DNA of 5,682 nucleotides from Thermoproteota archaeon (lineage in GTDB: Archaea > Thermoproteota > Bathyarchaeia > Bathyarchaeales > Bathycorpusculaceae): contig JAAZFA010000261.1 of the NCBI GenBank assembly GCA_012511995.1, positions 1-5,682 of the forward strand, given 5' to 3'. Under the pieces are notes generated by a model. It searched no databases. It was given only the letters and a program-made list of their open reading frames with translations, and was not told where the DNA came from. This document shows positions 1-4,800 of this stretch, piece after piece. Every line of letters starts with the position of its first letter. The stretch's first letter is position 1. Both the position numbers and the translations under genes were made by a program.

Positions 1-29
1 GATTCTACTTATAGTTTAGTGGTTACTTT

Positions 30-620
30 ATGACTTTGATTGTTGGTGTCTCGGGTAGTCCAAGAAAGCAAGCTACTGAATACATCTTAGAACAAGCGTT
101 GGTTATGCTTAAAGAGAAAGGGTTTGAAACTGCGTTTTGGACTGTGAGAGGTAAATGGCTTGAGTATTGCACTCACTGTGATTTCTGTTTGACAAATAAG
201 AATTGTCAAATCCAGGATGATATGGAAGAAATTTACGAGTTATTGGCTAAAGCAAAGGGTATTATTTTTGCTAGTCCTGTTTATAATGGTGGAGTGAGTG
301 CGCAGATGAAAGTTGTTATGGATCGCTCCAGAGCGTTAGTGGCTGCGGATAAGAATTTTTTCAAGGGTAAAATTGGTGCGGGTATAACTGTTGCGGGTGA
401 TCGAACGGGTGGACAGGAACTTGCACAGTTACAGATTCATACGTTTTATTTGATTAACGGTATGATTCCTGTTGGCGGTGGACCTTTTGGGGCGAATTTA
501 GGGGCAAACTTTTGGAGTAAAGACACTTTGGCGGATGTAAAGTTGGATGCGGAGGGTTTTCGTGGTCTTAAGAAGACTATGAAGAGGTTTGCTGAGTTTA
601 TGGAGCTTCATTGTAAGTGA
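30..620 (+). CDS. Iron-sulfur flavoprotein (Isf-like NAD(P)H/FMN reductase family)
   Basis: A 196-residue protein with the flavodoxin-like fold of the NADPH-dependent FMN reductase superfamily. Visible motifs are the N-terminal FMN-phosphate loop GVSGSPRK (6-13), a compact cysteine motif C47-x2-C50-x2-C53-x5-C59 followed by DDM (63-65), then ASPVYNGGVSAQMK (81-94) with DR at 98-99, and a glycine-rich segment at 122-129 (AGDRTGGQ). The tight CX2CX2CX5C motif is the signature of archaeal iron-sulfur flavoproteins, where it binds a [4Fe-4S] cluster next to FMN. Characterised members take electrons from ferredoxin in the cytoplasm and have been linked to reduction of O2 or peroxide. The exact acceptor here is unknown. 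Length is normal for the family. The start is supported by an in-frame TAG at 12-14 just upstream; no clear ribosome-binding site is seen. It is the first gene of a pair: the next gene starts 16 nt after its stop. Confidence 0.9.
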   Translation: MTLIVGVSGSPRKQATEYILEQALVMLKEKGFETAFWTVRGKWLEYCTHCDFCLTNKNCQIQDDMEEIYELLAKAKGIIFASPVYNGGVSAQMKVVMDRSRALVAADKNFFKGKIGAGITVAGDRTGGQELAQLQIHTFYLINGMIPVGGGPFGANLGANFWSKDTLADVKLDAEGFRGLKKTMKRFAEFMELHCK

Positions 621-627
621 CGGTTTT

Positions 628-636
628 GGTGTTTGT
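628..636 (+). promoter_or_regulatory. Ribosome-binding site deciding the AfpA-like start
   Basis: GGTG at 628-631 and a 5-nt spacer precede ATG 637. The same GGTG-N5 arrangement is found before GTG 2321 and before TTG 4500 on the minus strand. GGTG is complementary to the CACC in the usual archaeal 16S 3' end. It favours 637 over the upstream in-frame start at 589. Confidence 0.6.
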
Positions 637-1221
637 ATGAGTGAAGTTAAGACTAAGAAGATTAAGGTTGCTTGGGGTATTACTGGCGCCGGTGATAAGA
701 TAGCTGAAGTAGTCGAAACTATGAAGGATTTGCAGAAGCAAACTGGGGGTGCAGTCGAGTTTGATGTGTACCTTTCGAAAGCGGCTGATACTATGTTAAA
801 GTTTTATCGCTTAGATGGTGAAGTTAGGCAGAGTTTTTCTAAGGTTTGGGTGGAGCAAGATGCGAATTCTCCTTTTCTTGCTGGTGTGGTTCAGTCGCAT
901 AAGTATGCGTTTTTGTTAATTATGCCTGCTTCGTCCAATACTGTGGCGAAAATTGTTAACAGCATTAGTGACACTTTGTTGACTAATGCGGCGCTTATGA
1001 GTTTGAAGGCGTTTGTTCCTGTTTGGATAATGCCTGTTGATTTTAAGGAAAATATCATCTATACCAAGTTGCCGAATGGTAAAGATTTGAAGTTGCGTGT
1101 CAGGAAAGAAGAGGCGGATCAAGTGCGTAGGTTGCAGGCAACCGAGGATGTTTATGTTTTTGAGGATCCTTCGGCTGTTAAGGTTGCGTTTTTGGATTGG
1201 TATAGACAAGTTAAGCCTTAA
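637..1221 (+). CDS. AfpA-like archaeal FMN flavoprotein
   Basis: A 194-residue protein of the phosphopantothenoylcysteine-decarboxylase/dihydromethanopterin-reductase-like flavoprotein superfamily, closest in my recollection to archaeoflavoprotein AfpA. Key features are VAWGITGAGDK (11-21) for the first flavin loop, DANSPFLAG (75-83), the FMN-binding stretch MPASSNTVAK (96-105), SDTLLTNA (111-118) and a basic segment RVRKEEADQVRRL (154-166). Relatives bind FMN non-covalently and accept electrons from ferredoxin; dihydromethanopterin reductase is a cousin, so a pterin role cannot be excluded. I chose the ATG at 637 because it follows GGTG (628-631) with 5-nt spacing and begins just before the conserved core. 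A longer frame from 589 would overlap the upstream gene and adds a non-conserved extension. The 16-nt gap to the iron-sulfur flavoprotein gene suggests one transcript and a shared electron-transfer job. Third codon positions are strongly T/G-rich, as in its neighbour and unlike the rest of the window. Confidence 0.85.
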   Translation: MSEVKTKKIKVAWGITGAGDKIAEVVETMKDLQKQTGGAVEFDVYLSKAADTMLKFYRLDGEVRQSFSKVWVEQDANSPFLAGVVQSHKYAFLLIMPASSNTVAKIVNSISDTLLTNAALMSLKAFVPVWIMPVDFKENIIYTKLPNGKDLKLRVRKEEADQVRRLQATEDVYVFEDPSAVKVAFLDWYRQVKP

Positions 1222-1264
1222 TTTTTTGGTCTGGGGTTTGTGGTTACTGGTTGTTACTGCAAAC

Positions 1265-1281
1265 TTTTTTATTTTATTTTT
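1265..1281 (+). terminator. T-rich tract after the flavoprotein operon
   Basis: Runs of 6, 4 and 5 T residues are separated by single A residues (15 T in 17 bases), starting 43 nt after the stop of the AfpA-like gene. Archaeal intrinsic termination relies on such T tracts, often without a strong hairpin. The same AT-rich element lies about 30 nt before ATG 1308 and could instead act as a TATA box for the zinc-ribbon frame. Confidence 0.5.
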
Positions 1282-1307
1282 GAGGGCTTGGCAACGATTG
1301 TTGTTAT

Positions 1308-1436
1308 ATGCTGCTAAATTGTCCTCATTGTGGTCGCTTAATTCTTTCGCTAAACCGTAAAATTGAAAACTCTGCGTTTTGTATCGAGTTGTACTAGTGT
1401 TCGACTTGTGGTATAGACTTTAAGCGGTTCTTATAG
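1308..1436 (+). pseudogene. Small zinc-ribbon protein interrupted by in-frame TAG
   Basis: Reading from ATG 1308, the frame encodes MLLNCPHCGR at its start, with the first metal-ligand pair C5/C8. It runs through F24-C25-I-E-L-Y29, meets TAG at 1395-1397, and continues in the same frame with CSTCGIDFKRFL (31-42) to a second TAG at 1434-1436. The CxxCG...CxxCG spacing (22 residues between pairs) is that of a treble-clef or rubredoxin-like zinc ribbon, so the TAG splits an otherwise sensible domain exactly before the second knuckle. Without the downstream part the protein could not make a four-cysteine zinc site. Explanations are a one-base nonsense mutation (for example from TGG, CAG, AAG or TAT), a sequencing error, or TAG decoded as an amino acid. 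The last 17 nt overlap the 3' end of the opposite-strand gene. There is no clear ribosome-binding site. Function is unknown; such ribbons usually bind nucleic acid or protein partners. Confidence 0.45.
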
Positions 1437-1665
1437 GATTATAGATTATTACGCCATCGCCGTTGTCTGTTACTTGAAGGCTGTATTTTATAGCTACGTC
1501 TCGGGTTATTTGCTTATCTGTTTCATGGATAACTCCTCTAATATGGAGTCGATAGTCTTTAGAACCGTTTATTTTTTGTTCTTCAAACGATATCGCGTTT
1601 AGCGCCATGTCGTTACATTGACTGAAAAGTTCCCTTAAAAAAGTAACTGCTTCATTTCTTTTCAT
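1420..1665 (-). CDS. Small hypothetical protein, 81 residues
   Basis: I do not recognise the family. From ATG at 1663-1665 the protein has 81 residues: an N-terminal amphipathic helix (KRNEAVTFLRELFSQC, 2-17) and then alternating, probably beta-rich segments (DYRLHIRGVI 37-46; AIKYSLQV 58-65; GVIIYNP 71-77). There is no signal peptide, membrane segment or cysteine cluster; the only cysteine is C17. The predicted fold is a compact soluble alpha+beta domain. A TTG at 1675-1677 would add four residues (MGCH), but the ATG is the simpler choice; neither has a clear ribosome-binding site. The gene has its own TATA-like box (1715-1728) and a palindrome near the expected transcription start, so it is probably a single-gene unit. 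It converges on the zinc-ribbon frame. It could be a false prediction, but the sensible composition and promoter argue that it is real. Confidence 0.6.
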   Translation of the reverse strand: MKRNEAVTFLRELFSQCNDMALNAISFEEQKINGSKDYRLHIRGVIHETDKQITRDVAIKYSLQVTDNGDGVIIYNPIRTA

Positions 1666-1693
1666 ATGACAACCCAAAAAAAGATTAACTATT

Positions 1694-1708
1694 CACTAAT
1701 ATTTAGTG
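1694..1708. promoter_or_regulatory. Palindrome near the predicted transcription start (operator candidate)
   Basis: CACTAA (1694-1699) and TTAGTG (1703-1708) are perfect inverted arms around a 3-nt spacer. The site lies 7-21 bp downstream of the minus-strand TATA-like box, near the expected transcription start, where archaeal repressors commonly bind. No second copy was noticed in the window. Confidence 0.35.
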
Positions 1709-1714
1709 GTAGTG

Positions 1715-1728
1715 TTTATTTATAGTTT
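1715..1728 (-). promoter_or_regulatory. TATA-like box for the small hypothetical gene
   Basis: On the minus strand this reads AAACTATAAATAAA, a good archaeal TATA element. Its centre is near 1721, which predicts a transcription start near 1695-1698 and a leader of about 30 nt before ATG 1665. Confidence 0.5.
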
Positions 1729-1895
1729 GCGCTCACATGTTTTTATAAATTACAAGCGCCAAGTTTTATTGTTTTACGAATAAATTGTATTGGTTGTATA
1801 AAGCTAGGGGTCGGTGTTCTGTATTTTAATAGAATTTGATGTTGGGGTTGTATGTTTTGTGGGTTTGTTGTAGGTATCGGTGTGTAGTCACATCA

Positions 1896-1904
1896 TTTTA
1901 TATT
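1896..1904 (+). promoter_or_regulatory. TATA-like element upstream of structured region
   Basis: TTTTATATT lies about 25 nt before position 1925. It would place a transcription start just before the long hairpin at 1951-2045. It is weak evidence alone, since such elements are common in AT-rich DNA. Confidence 0.3.
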
Positions 1905-1950
1905 CATAAAACTTGTTAGCTGTTGTATGGAATGCAAGGGATAGCCAACG

Positions 1951-2045
1951 AGTTGGGCGGATCTGGCTGCTATGGAAGGAGAAGGCTTGCCACCTGCTTC
2001 TTTTCAGCTTCTGCTTCTGTAGCGCGTGGCTTGGTCTGCCTAGCT
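1951..2045 (+). ncRNA. Candidate structured RNA: long imperfect hairpin
   Basis: Two stacked helices close a 95-nt hairpin. The outer helix pairs 1951-1963 with 2033-2045 (13 continuous pairs, 4 of them G.U). The inner helix pairs 1969-1984 with 2008-2023 (15 of 16 positions, one G/G mismatch at 1979/2013, two G.U). The internal loop is 5 nt on one side and 9 nt on the other, and the apical loop is 23 nt. The G.U pairs would be A/C mismatches on the other strand, so a transcript would be read from the plus strand. A TATA-like element lies upstream at 1896-1904 and a T-run downstream at 2240-2245, giving a possible transcript of about 320 nt. It does not match the conserved cores of RNase P RNA, SRP RNA, 5S rRNA or tRNA that I checked by eye. 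It could be a new small RNA or an unrelated inverted repeat. Confidence 0.35.
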
Positions 2046-2102
2046 AAACCTTTTTGGGTGAGTTAAGTGCCTGTATGTTTAAGGGTTTAATGCATCCTAA
2101 AC

Positions 2103-2194
2103 CTTCGTATCAACGACATGAATGATACAACTTAGTATTGTCATAAAGTCGCTTATAGGTGAAAACAGGGATCTAAATAGGGAAAACGACGAAG
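2103..2194 (+). ncRNA. Second candidate RNA stem, downstream of the long hairpin
   Basis: An outer stem pairs CTTCGT (2103-2108) with ACGAAG (2189-2194). Inside it, CGAC (2112-2115) pairs with GTCG (2148-2151), ATGA (2116-2119) with TCAT (2141-2144), and TGATAC closes on GTATTG with the hexaloop AACTTA. About 20 pairs are formed in total. A competing short hairpin (2081-2105) overlaps the outer stem. It may be a second domain of the same transcript as 1951-2045. Confidence 0.25.
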
Positions 2195-2239
2195 TGAGAG
2201 CAAAACAAGGTAGCTCAAGCAAGTCATAAAAACTTGATC

Positions 2240-2245
2240 TTTTTT
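2240..2245 (+). terminator. T-run ending the structured region
   Basis: Six consecutive T residues follow the two candidate stems and precede the next gene by about 75 nt. They could end a transcript starting near 1925. They could also be part of a promoter for the gene at 2321. Confidence 0.25.
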
Positions 2246-2292
2246 ATCATCTTTGACACCTTTGTCTTGGTTCAGATTACTTTAGTTAACTT

Positions 2293-2320
2293 AATATCAC
2301 ATTAATTCAATGGTGATATT
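2293..2320 (+). promoter_or_regulatory. Inverted repeat covering the ribosome-binding site of the 2321 gene
   Basis: AATATCAC (2293-2300) is the exact reverse complement of GTGATATT (2313-2320), with a 12-nt loop. The 3' arm contains most of the ribosome-binding site (GGTGAT, 2312-2317) and ends at the base before the GTG start. As RNA, the hairpin would hide the site; as DNA, it could be an operator. Confidence 0.4.
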
Positions 2321-3091
2321 GTGAATAGTATGAGCAAGGGCTCAGCGGTAATTCTGCTTGCGGTATTAATTATTTCAATTATTATAACAAGCGGTTTTGT
2401 ATGTGCTTCTACAGCTAAGCCGTCTGCTCCAAAATTCACTTTGAAGTACGTTGATAATTCGTATGATGTGCCACCAATTGCTACCTCAACTATTGATCCT
2501 TATACTGGAAAAACAATCACAACAACCACTCCTGGTTACCGTATTGAAGATAAGTCAATTGAAATTACCGTAACCAACCAGCCCTTTACTCCTTATTCTG
2601 ATACAGATGGTCACCTTATCAGTTTGTTTTATAATGTACGTTACAAAGGTCATTTCGGAGCAGAGACAACTTGGACAGAGCCTTTCTATAAAACCATAAG
2701 AAATGGGATTTACGGGTTCACTGCACAGAACCCTCAATCAAATTCGGGATATACAATAATAAATGTCCCCTTTGAATTTCGTGTTGGTGATGTTGTTGAC
2801 TTTCAAGTTCAAAGGATGGAGGGATTTCACACTCCCTGGGAGCCTCTTCCTATGCCTATGGGTACTTCACAATTTACTGGTATATACGGCGATTGGAGCA
2901 ATACACAAACGATAACAATTGGTGAGGCTATCAACTCTAACAAGCCAAGCCCAACATCAACATTAAGTCCAACCCCTACACAGCAGCCTTCCGTTCCAGA
3001 GTTCTCTTGGTTTGTGATTGTGCCTTTGTTTCTTTCAGTGTTTTTCATTATCGTTATATTTAGGCATCGAAAAACCGATAGCTTGAAGTAA
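2321..3091 (+). CDS. Secreted surface protein with C-terminal PEF-type membrane anchor
   Basis: A 256-residue protein of unknown function that is almost certainly exported. Residues 1-30 form a signal peptide (basic start, hydrophobic 9-27, small residues at 29-31). The mature domain (about 36-200) is beta-rich with motifs APKF (36-39), TVTNQP (83-88), FYNVRYK (103-109), VGDVVDFQV (155-163) and DWSNTQTITI (191-200). A Pro/Thr/Ser linker (209-224) follows, then PEF (227-229 counting VPEF from 226), a hydrophobic segment (about 230-247) and a basic tail RHRK (248-251). The tripartite motif-helix-basic tail resembles archaeal PEF-CTERM-like sorting or anchoring signals. The start used is GTG 2321, because GGTG (2312-2315) sits 5 nt before it; ATG 2330 would remove three residues. 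The same core occurs in the gene at 4801-5607 on the other strand. No enzyme motif is visible; a cell-surface structural or binding role is likely. Confidence 0.8.
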   Translation: MNSMSKGSAVILLAVLIISIIITSGFVCASTAKPSAPKFTLKYVDNSYDVPPIATSTIDPYTGKTITTTTPGYRIEDKSIEITVTNQPFTPYSDTDGHLISLFYNVRYKGHFGAETTWTEPFYKTIRNGIYGFTAQNPQSNSGYTIINVPFEFRVGDVVDFQVQRMEGFHTPWEPLPMPMGTSQFTGIYGDWSNTQTITIGEAINSNKPSPTSTLSPTPTQQPSVPEFSWFVIVPLFLSVFFIIVIFRHRKTDSLK

Positions 3092-3495
3092 TGACCCTTT
3101 CCCAATTAGTGTTTATACCCCATAGCCAGAGAACTATGATGCTATGTTTTCTGCAAGATTGGGTATAAGAAACAAAGTTGCTGCCTCAAACTGCATATGT
3201 TTAGCGCGAAGTTTTTGTTCCAACGACCGCTCGCAGTGATAGGGTTCCCTTGTTTGACGGTAAAGCTTTATACATTTAGGCACTTCAGGACGGCAGAGTG
3301 GTATCTGGTTGGTTTGGGCTTGTTGGGGGTGACTGCAAGCAGTTTCTCTTATTTAAGGTAGTTTTTGGTGGAGTGAGCAAGCTCCTTTGGGAACATGATT
3401 GGGTCTGTTTCCAGAGCAAAAACGTGGTTTAATCTAGTTCCTTAGTCAACTACATCGTCTATGTGGTTTTAAAAGGGTTTGGCAACAAGAAACAG
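3092..3495. other. Convergent intergenic stretch, 404 nt
   Basis: It lies between the 3' ends of the secreted-protein gene and the dehydrogenase gene. A nested hairpin near 3112-3169 is described separately. A minus-strand frame stays open from 3352 to the TAG at 3134-3136 (72 codons) but has no ribosome-binding site, no start before its C-terminal third and an unlikely composition, so I do not call it. Nothing else is recognised. Confidence 0.6.
3112..3169 (+). terminator. Nested hairpin after the secreted-protein gene, possible terminator
   Basis: TTATACCC (3113-3120) pairs with GGGTATAA (3161-3168), extended by one T.G pair. Directly inside, CATAGC (3121-3126) pairs with GCTATG (3141-3146), followed by TTTT (3147-3150). 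CTATG at 3134-3138 offers an alternative partner. The structure begins 21 nt after the stop codon and may end or stabilise the upstream transcript. Confidence 0.35.
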
Positions 3496-4500
3496 TTAGC
3501 GTATTTCCACAATGTTTTGTGGTTCACCTAAAATAAACGCTTTTATGTTTTCAACAGTTGTATTCACTAATCGCTCAAGGGACTCTTTGCTGTTAAAGGC
3601 ACAGTGAGGCGTTATTATCACGTTTTTTAGCCTCAAAAGAATGTGCGCCCTAAGCATAGTTGCCAACTGCTCACGCGGTACATTATCTAAAAGCAATTGT
3701 GCCTCCTCACGAATCAGTGTTTCCTCCTCCAAAACATCCAATCCTGCACCGGCAAGATGACCCTGTATTAAAGCTTCAGTTAACGCATGGGTTTCAATCA
3801 ATCCACCGCGGGCAGTGTTGATGATGATTGCGCTTTTCTTCATTTTACTAATGGAGTCTTTGTTTAGGAAATGGAAAGTTTCATCATTTAAGGGCAAATG
3901 TAGAGTGACTACGTCAGACTTTTCAAGCAAATCAGAGGCAGTGGTATACTCAAACCCTAACTTGTTAGCTAGGTTTTGATTTGGAACCTTGTCGTAAGCC
4001 AAAATATTCATTTTAAAGCCTTTAGCGATCTCGATTACCTTAGTGCCAATACGACCTGTGCCTAAAACACCCAAGTTTTTACCTTCTAAATCAAACCCTT
4101 GAATCCCCTCACAAGAAAAATCTCCCATTCGGGTTTTTTCATATGCATCATGAATCAAACGTGACAAAGACAAAATTAACGCAAAAGTATGTTCCGCCAC
4201 GGTTGTTTCCCCATAAACAGGGACATTGCAGACTGTGACATCCTTTTTTTTGCATTCTTCAAGGTCTATATGCTCAAACCCGGTCGAGCGTGTAGCAATC
4301 AAACGCAGTTTGGTTAACTTGTCAAGAATTGCTTTGTTAACGTTGGAGTAGATAAACACAGAAATAACTTCGAAATCAACGGTTTCACTGATTTTTTTGT
4401 CGTCTAAGACTTCTTTAAACAAGCGGACCTGGTGTGCCTTTGAAATTTCTTGTAAAAATGGGCGTTCCCAATCCTGTACTTCAAAAAAAGCAATTCTCAA
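3496..4500 (-). CDS. D-isomer-specific 2-hydroxyacid dehydrogenase (D-lactate dehydrogenase-like)
   Basis: A 334-residue cytoplasmic NAD-dependent dehydrogenase that should interconvert a 2-keto acid and the D-2-hydroxy acid (for example pyruvate and D-lactate; the substrate is not proven). The catalytic domain is split around the Rossmann domain. TRSTGFEHID (70-79) is the usual substrate-loop region; GTGRIG (147-152) with D170 binds NAD. The catalytic triad is R231 (NTARGG), E260 (DVLEEE) and H299 (TPHCAF). Spacing from the Glu to the His is 39 residues, longer than in many members, through a segment that includes DNVPREQLATMLRAHILL. Length is typical. I chose TTG 4500 because GGTG (4506-4509) is 5 nt upstream and the protein then begins (M)RIAFFEVQDWE, a normal family N-terminus. 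ATG 4515 gives five extra residues and no ribosome-binding site. A TTTAAA (4534-4539) lies about 25 nt upstream of this area. No frame damage is seen. Confidence 0.93.
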   Translation of the reverse strand: MRIAFFEVQDWERPFLQEISKAHQVRLFKEVLDDKKISETVDFEVISVFIYSNVNKAILDKLTKLRLIATRSTGFEHIDLEECKKKDVTVCNVPVYGETTVAEHTFALILSLSRLIHDAYEKTRMGDFSCEGIQGFDLEGKNLGVLGTGRIGTKVIEIAKGFKMNILAYDKVPNQNLANKLGFEYTTASDLLEKSDVVTLHLPLNDETFHFLNKDSISKMKKSAIIINTARGGLIETHALTEALIQGHLAGAGLDVLEEETLIREEAQLLLDNVPREQLATMLRAHILLRLKNVIITPHCAFNSKESLERLVNTTVENIKAFILGEPQNIVEIR

Positions 4501-4509
4501 AAAAACACC
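4501..4509 (-). promoter_or_regulatory. Ribosome-binding site deciding a TTG start for the dehydrogenase
   Basis: Reading the minus strand, GGTG occupies 4509-4506 and TTTTT 4505-4501, followed by TTG at 4500. The match to the GGTG-N5 pattern of the two plus-strand genes, together with the family N-terminus, supports TTG over the upstream ATG at 4515. Confidence 0.5.
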
Positions 4510-4800
4510 ATACAATGAATGAAAGTCACAACTTTAAATTAAGCATTTCCAAAGATAAGTTATGGAGAGTTAATTCTGGTATAGATAGCTTGGGCATTGA
4601 TTGAGCATTAATTGGCTTAACTACACTTCATTTTTCTTTGTTTTGTAAGTCTGCTTGTACAGTTATGTCTTTGATAGCTGTGAATTTGAGTGGCGATATC
4701 TCATAAGGTCCTTCTTTTCTGGTTTGTGTGAGAAAGTTTTGGCAAACAAGCTATTTTAAGCATGATCGATTTCCTTGGCTAATTTATCCGTATTGTACAC
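4501..4800. other. Intergenic stretch between two minus-strand genes, 300 nt
   Basis: AT-rich. The part next to the dehydrogenase holds its ribosome-binding site and a TATA-like TTTAAA (4534-4539). A 40-codon minus-strand frame (4750 down to the TGA at 4628-4630) reads like a protein tail (PYEISPLKF, then DITVQADL) but has no start codon; it may be a gene remnant. No RNA gene or repeat is recognised. Confidence 0.55.

Larger units (their letters stand above)
1678..2320. other. Intergenic stretch, 643 nt, no convincing protein gene
   Basis: No open frame here has a credible start and length. The part from about 1920 to 2200 has a higher G+C content than its flanks and holds the hairpins described separately. 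The first 200 nt (about 1740-1890) are AT/GT-rich and show nothing I can name beyond the promoter of the minus-strand gene. Searches by eye for tRNA T-arms and for the RNase P and SRP core motifs found none. Confidence 0.7.

Noticed and set aside
589..636. Upstream start for the AfpA-like gene
   Set aside because: It would overlap the iron-sulfur flavoprotein gene and add 16 non-conserved residues; ATG 637 has a good ribosome-binding site.
1972..2022. Sixteen-codon frame MEGEGLPPASFQLLLL inside the long hairpin, and a 30-codon antisense frame (ARQTKPRATEAEAEKK core)
   Set aside because: Both are very short and lie within the paired region, the antisense one without a start codon. Open frames there are better explained by the purine/pyrimidine-rich hairpin arms.
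1920..2245. Possible RNase P RNA or SRP RNA
   Set aside because: The size would fit, but on neither strand could I find the RNase P GGAAAGTC and ACAGAANNNGGCTTA pair, nor the SRP GGAAG/AGCAG helix 8 core or TGTAAC Alu motif. An Infernal scan would settle it.
2264..2284. TTGGTTCAGATTAC resembles a tRNA T-arm
   Set aside because: The bases on either side of the loop do not form a 5-bp stem, and no acceptor, D or anticodon arms are found around it.
3134..3352. Minus-strand frame of 72 open codons ending in TAG at 3134-3136 (contains RSLEQKLRAKHMQFE)
   Set aside because: It has no start codon before the methionine about 20 residues from its end, no ribosome-binding site, and an odd composition rich in Gln, His, Cys and Thr. 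It may be a remnant or a shadow of a transcribed RNA. A protein search returning homologs in the same frame would reopen it.
4628..4750. Minus-strand 40-codon frame ending in TGA, with a protein-like tail (PYEISPLKF...DITVQADL)
   Set aside because: It is bounded upstream by TAG, contains no ATG, GTG or TTG start, and is short. At most it is the tail of a decayed gene.
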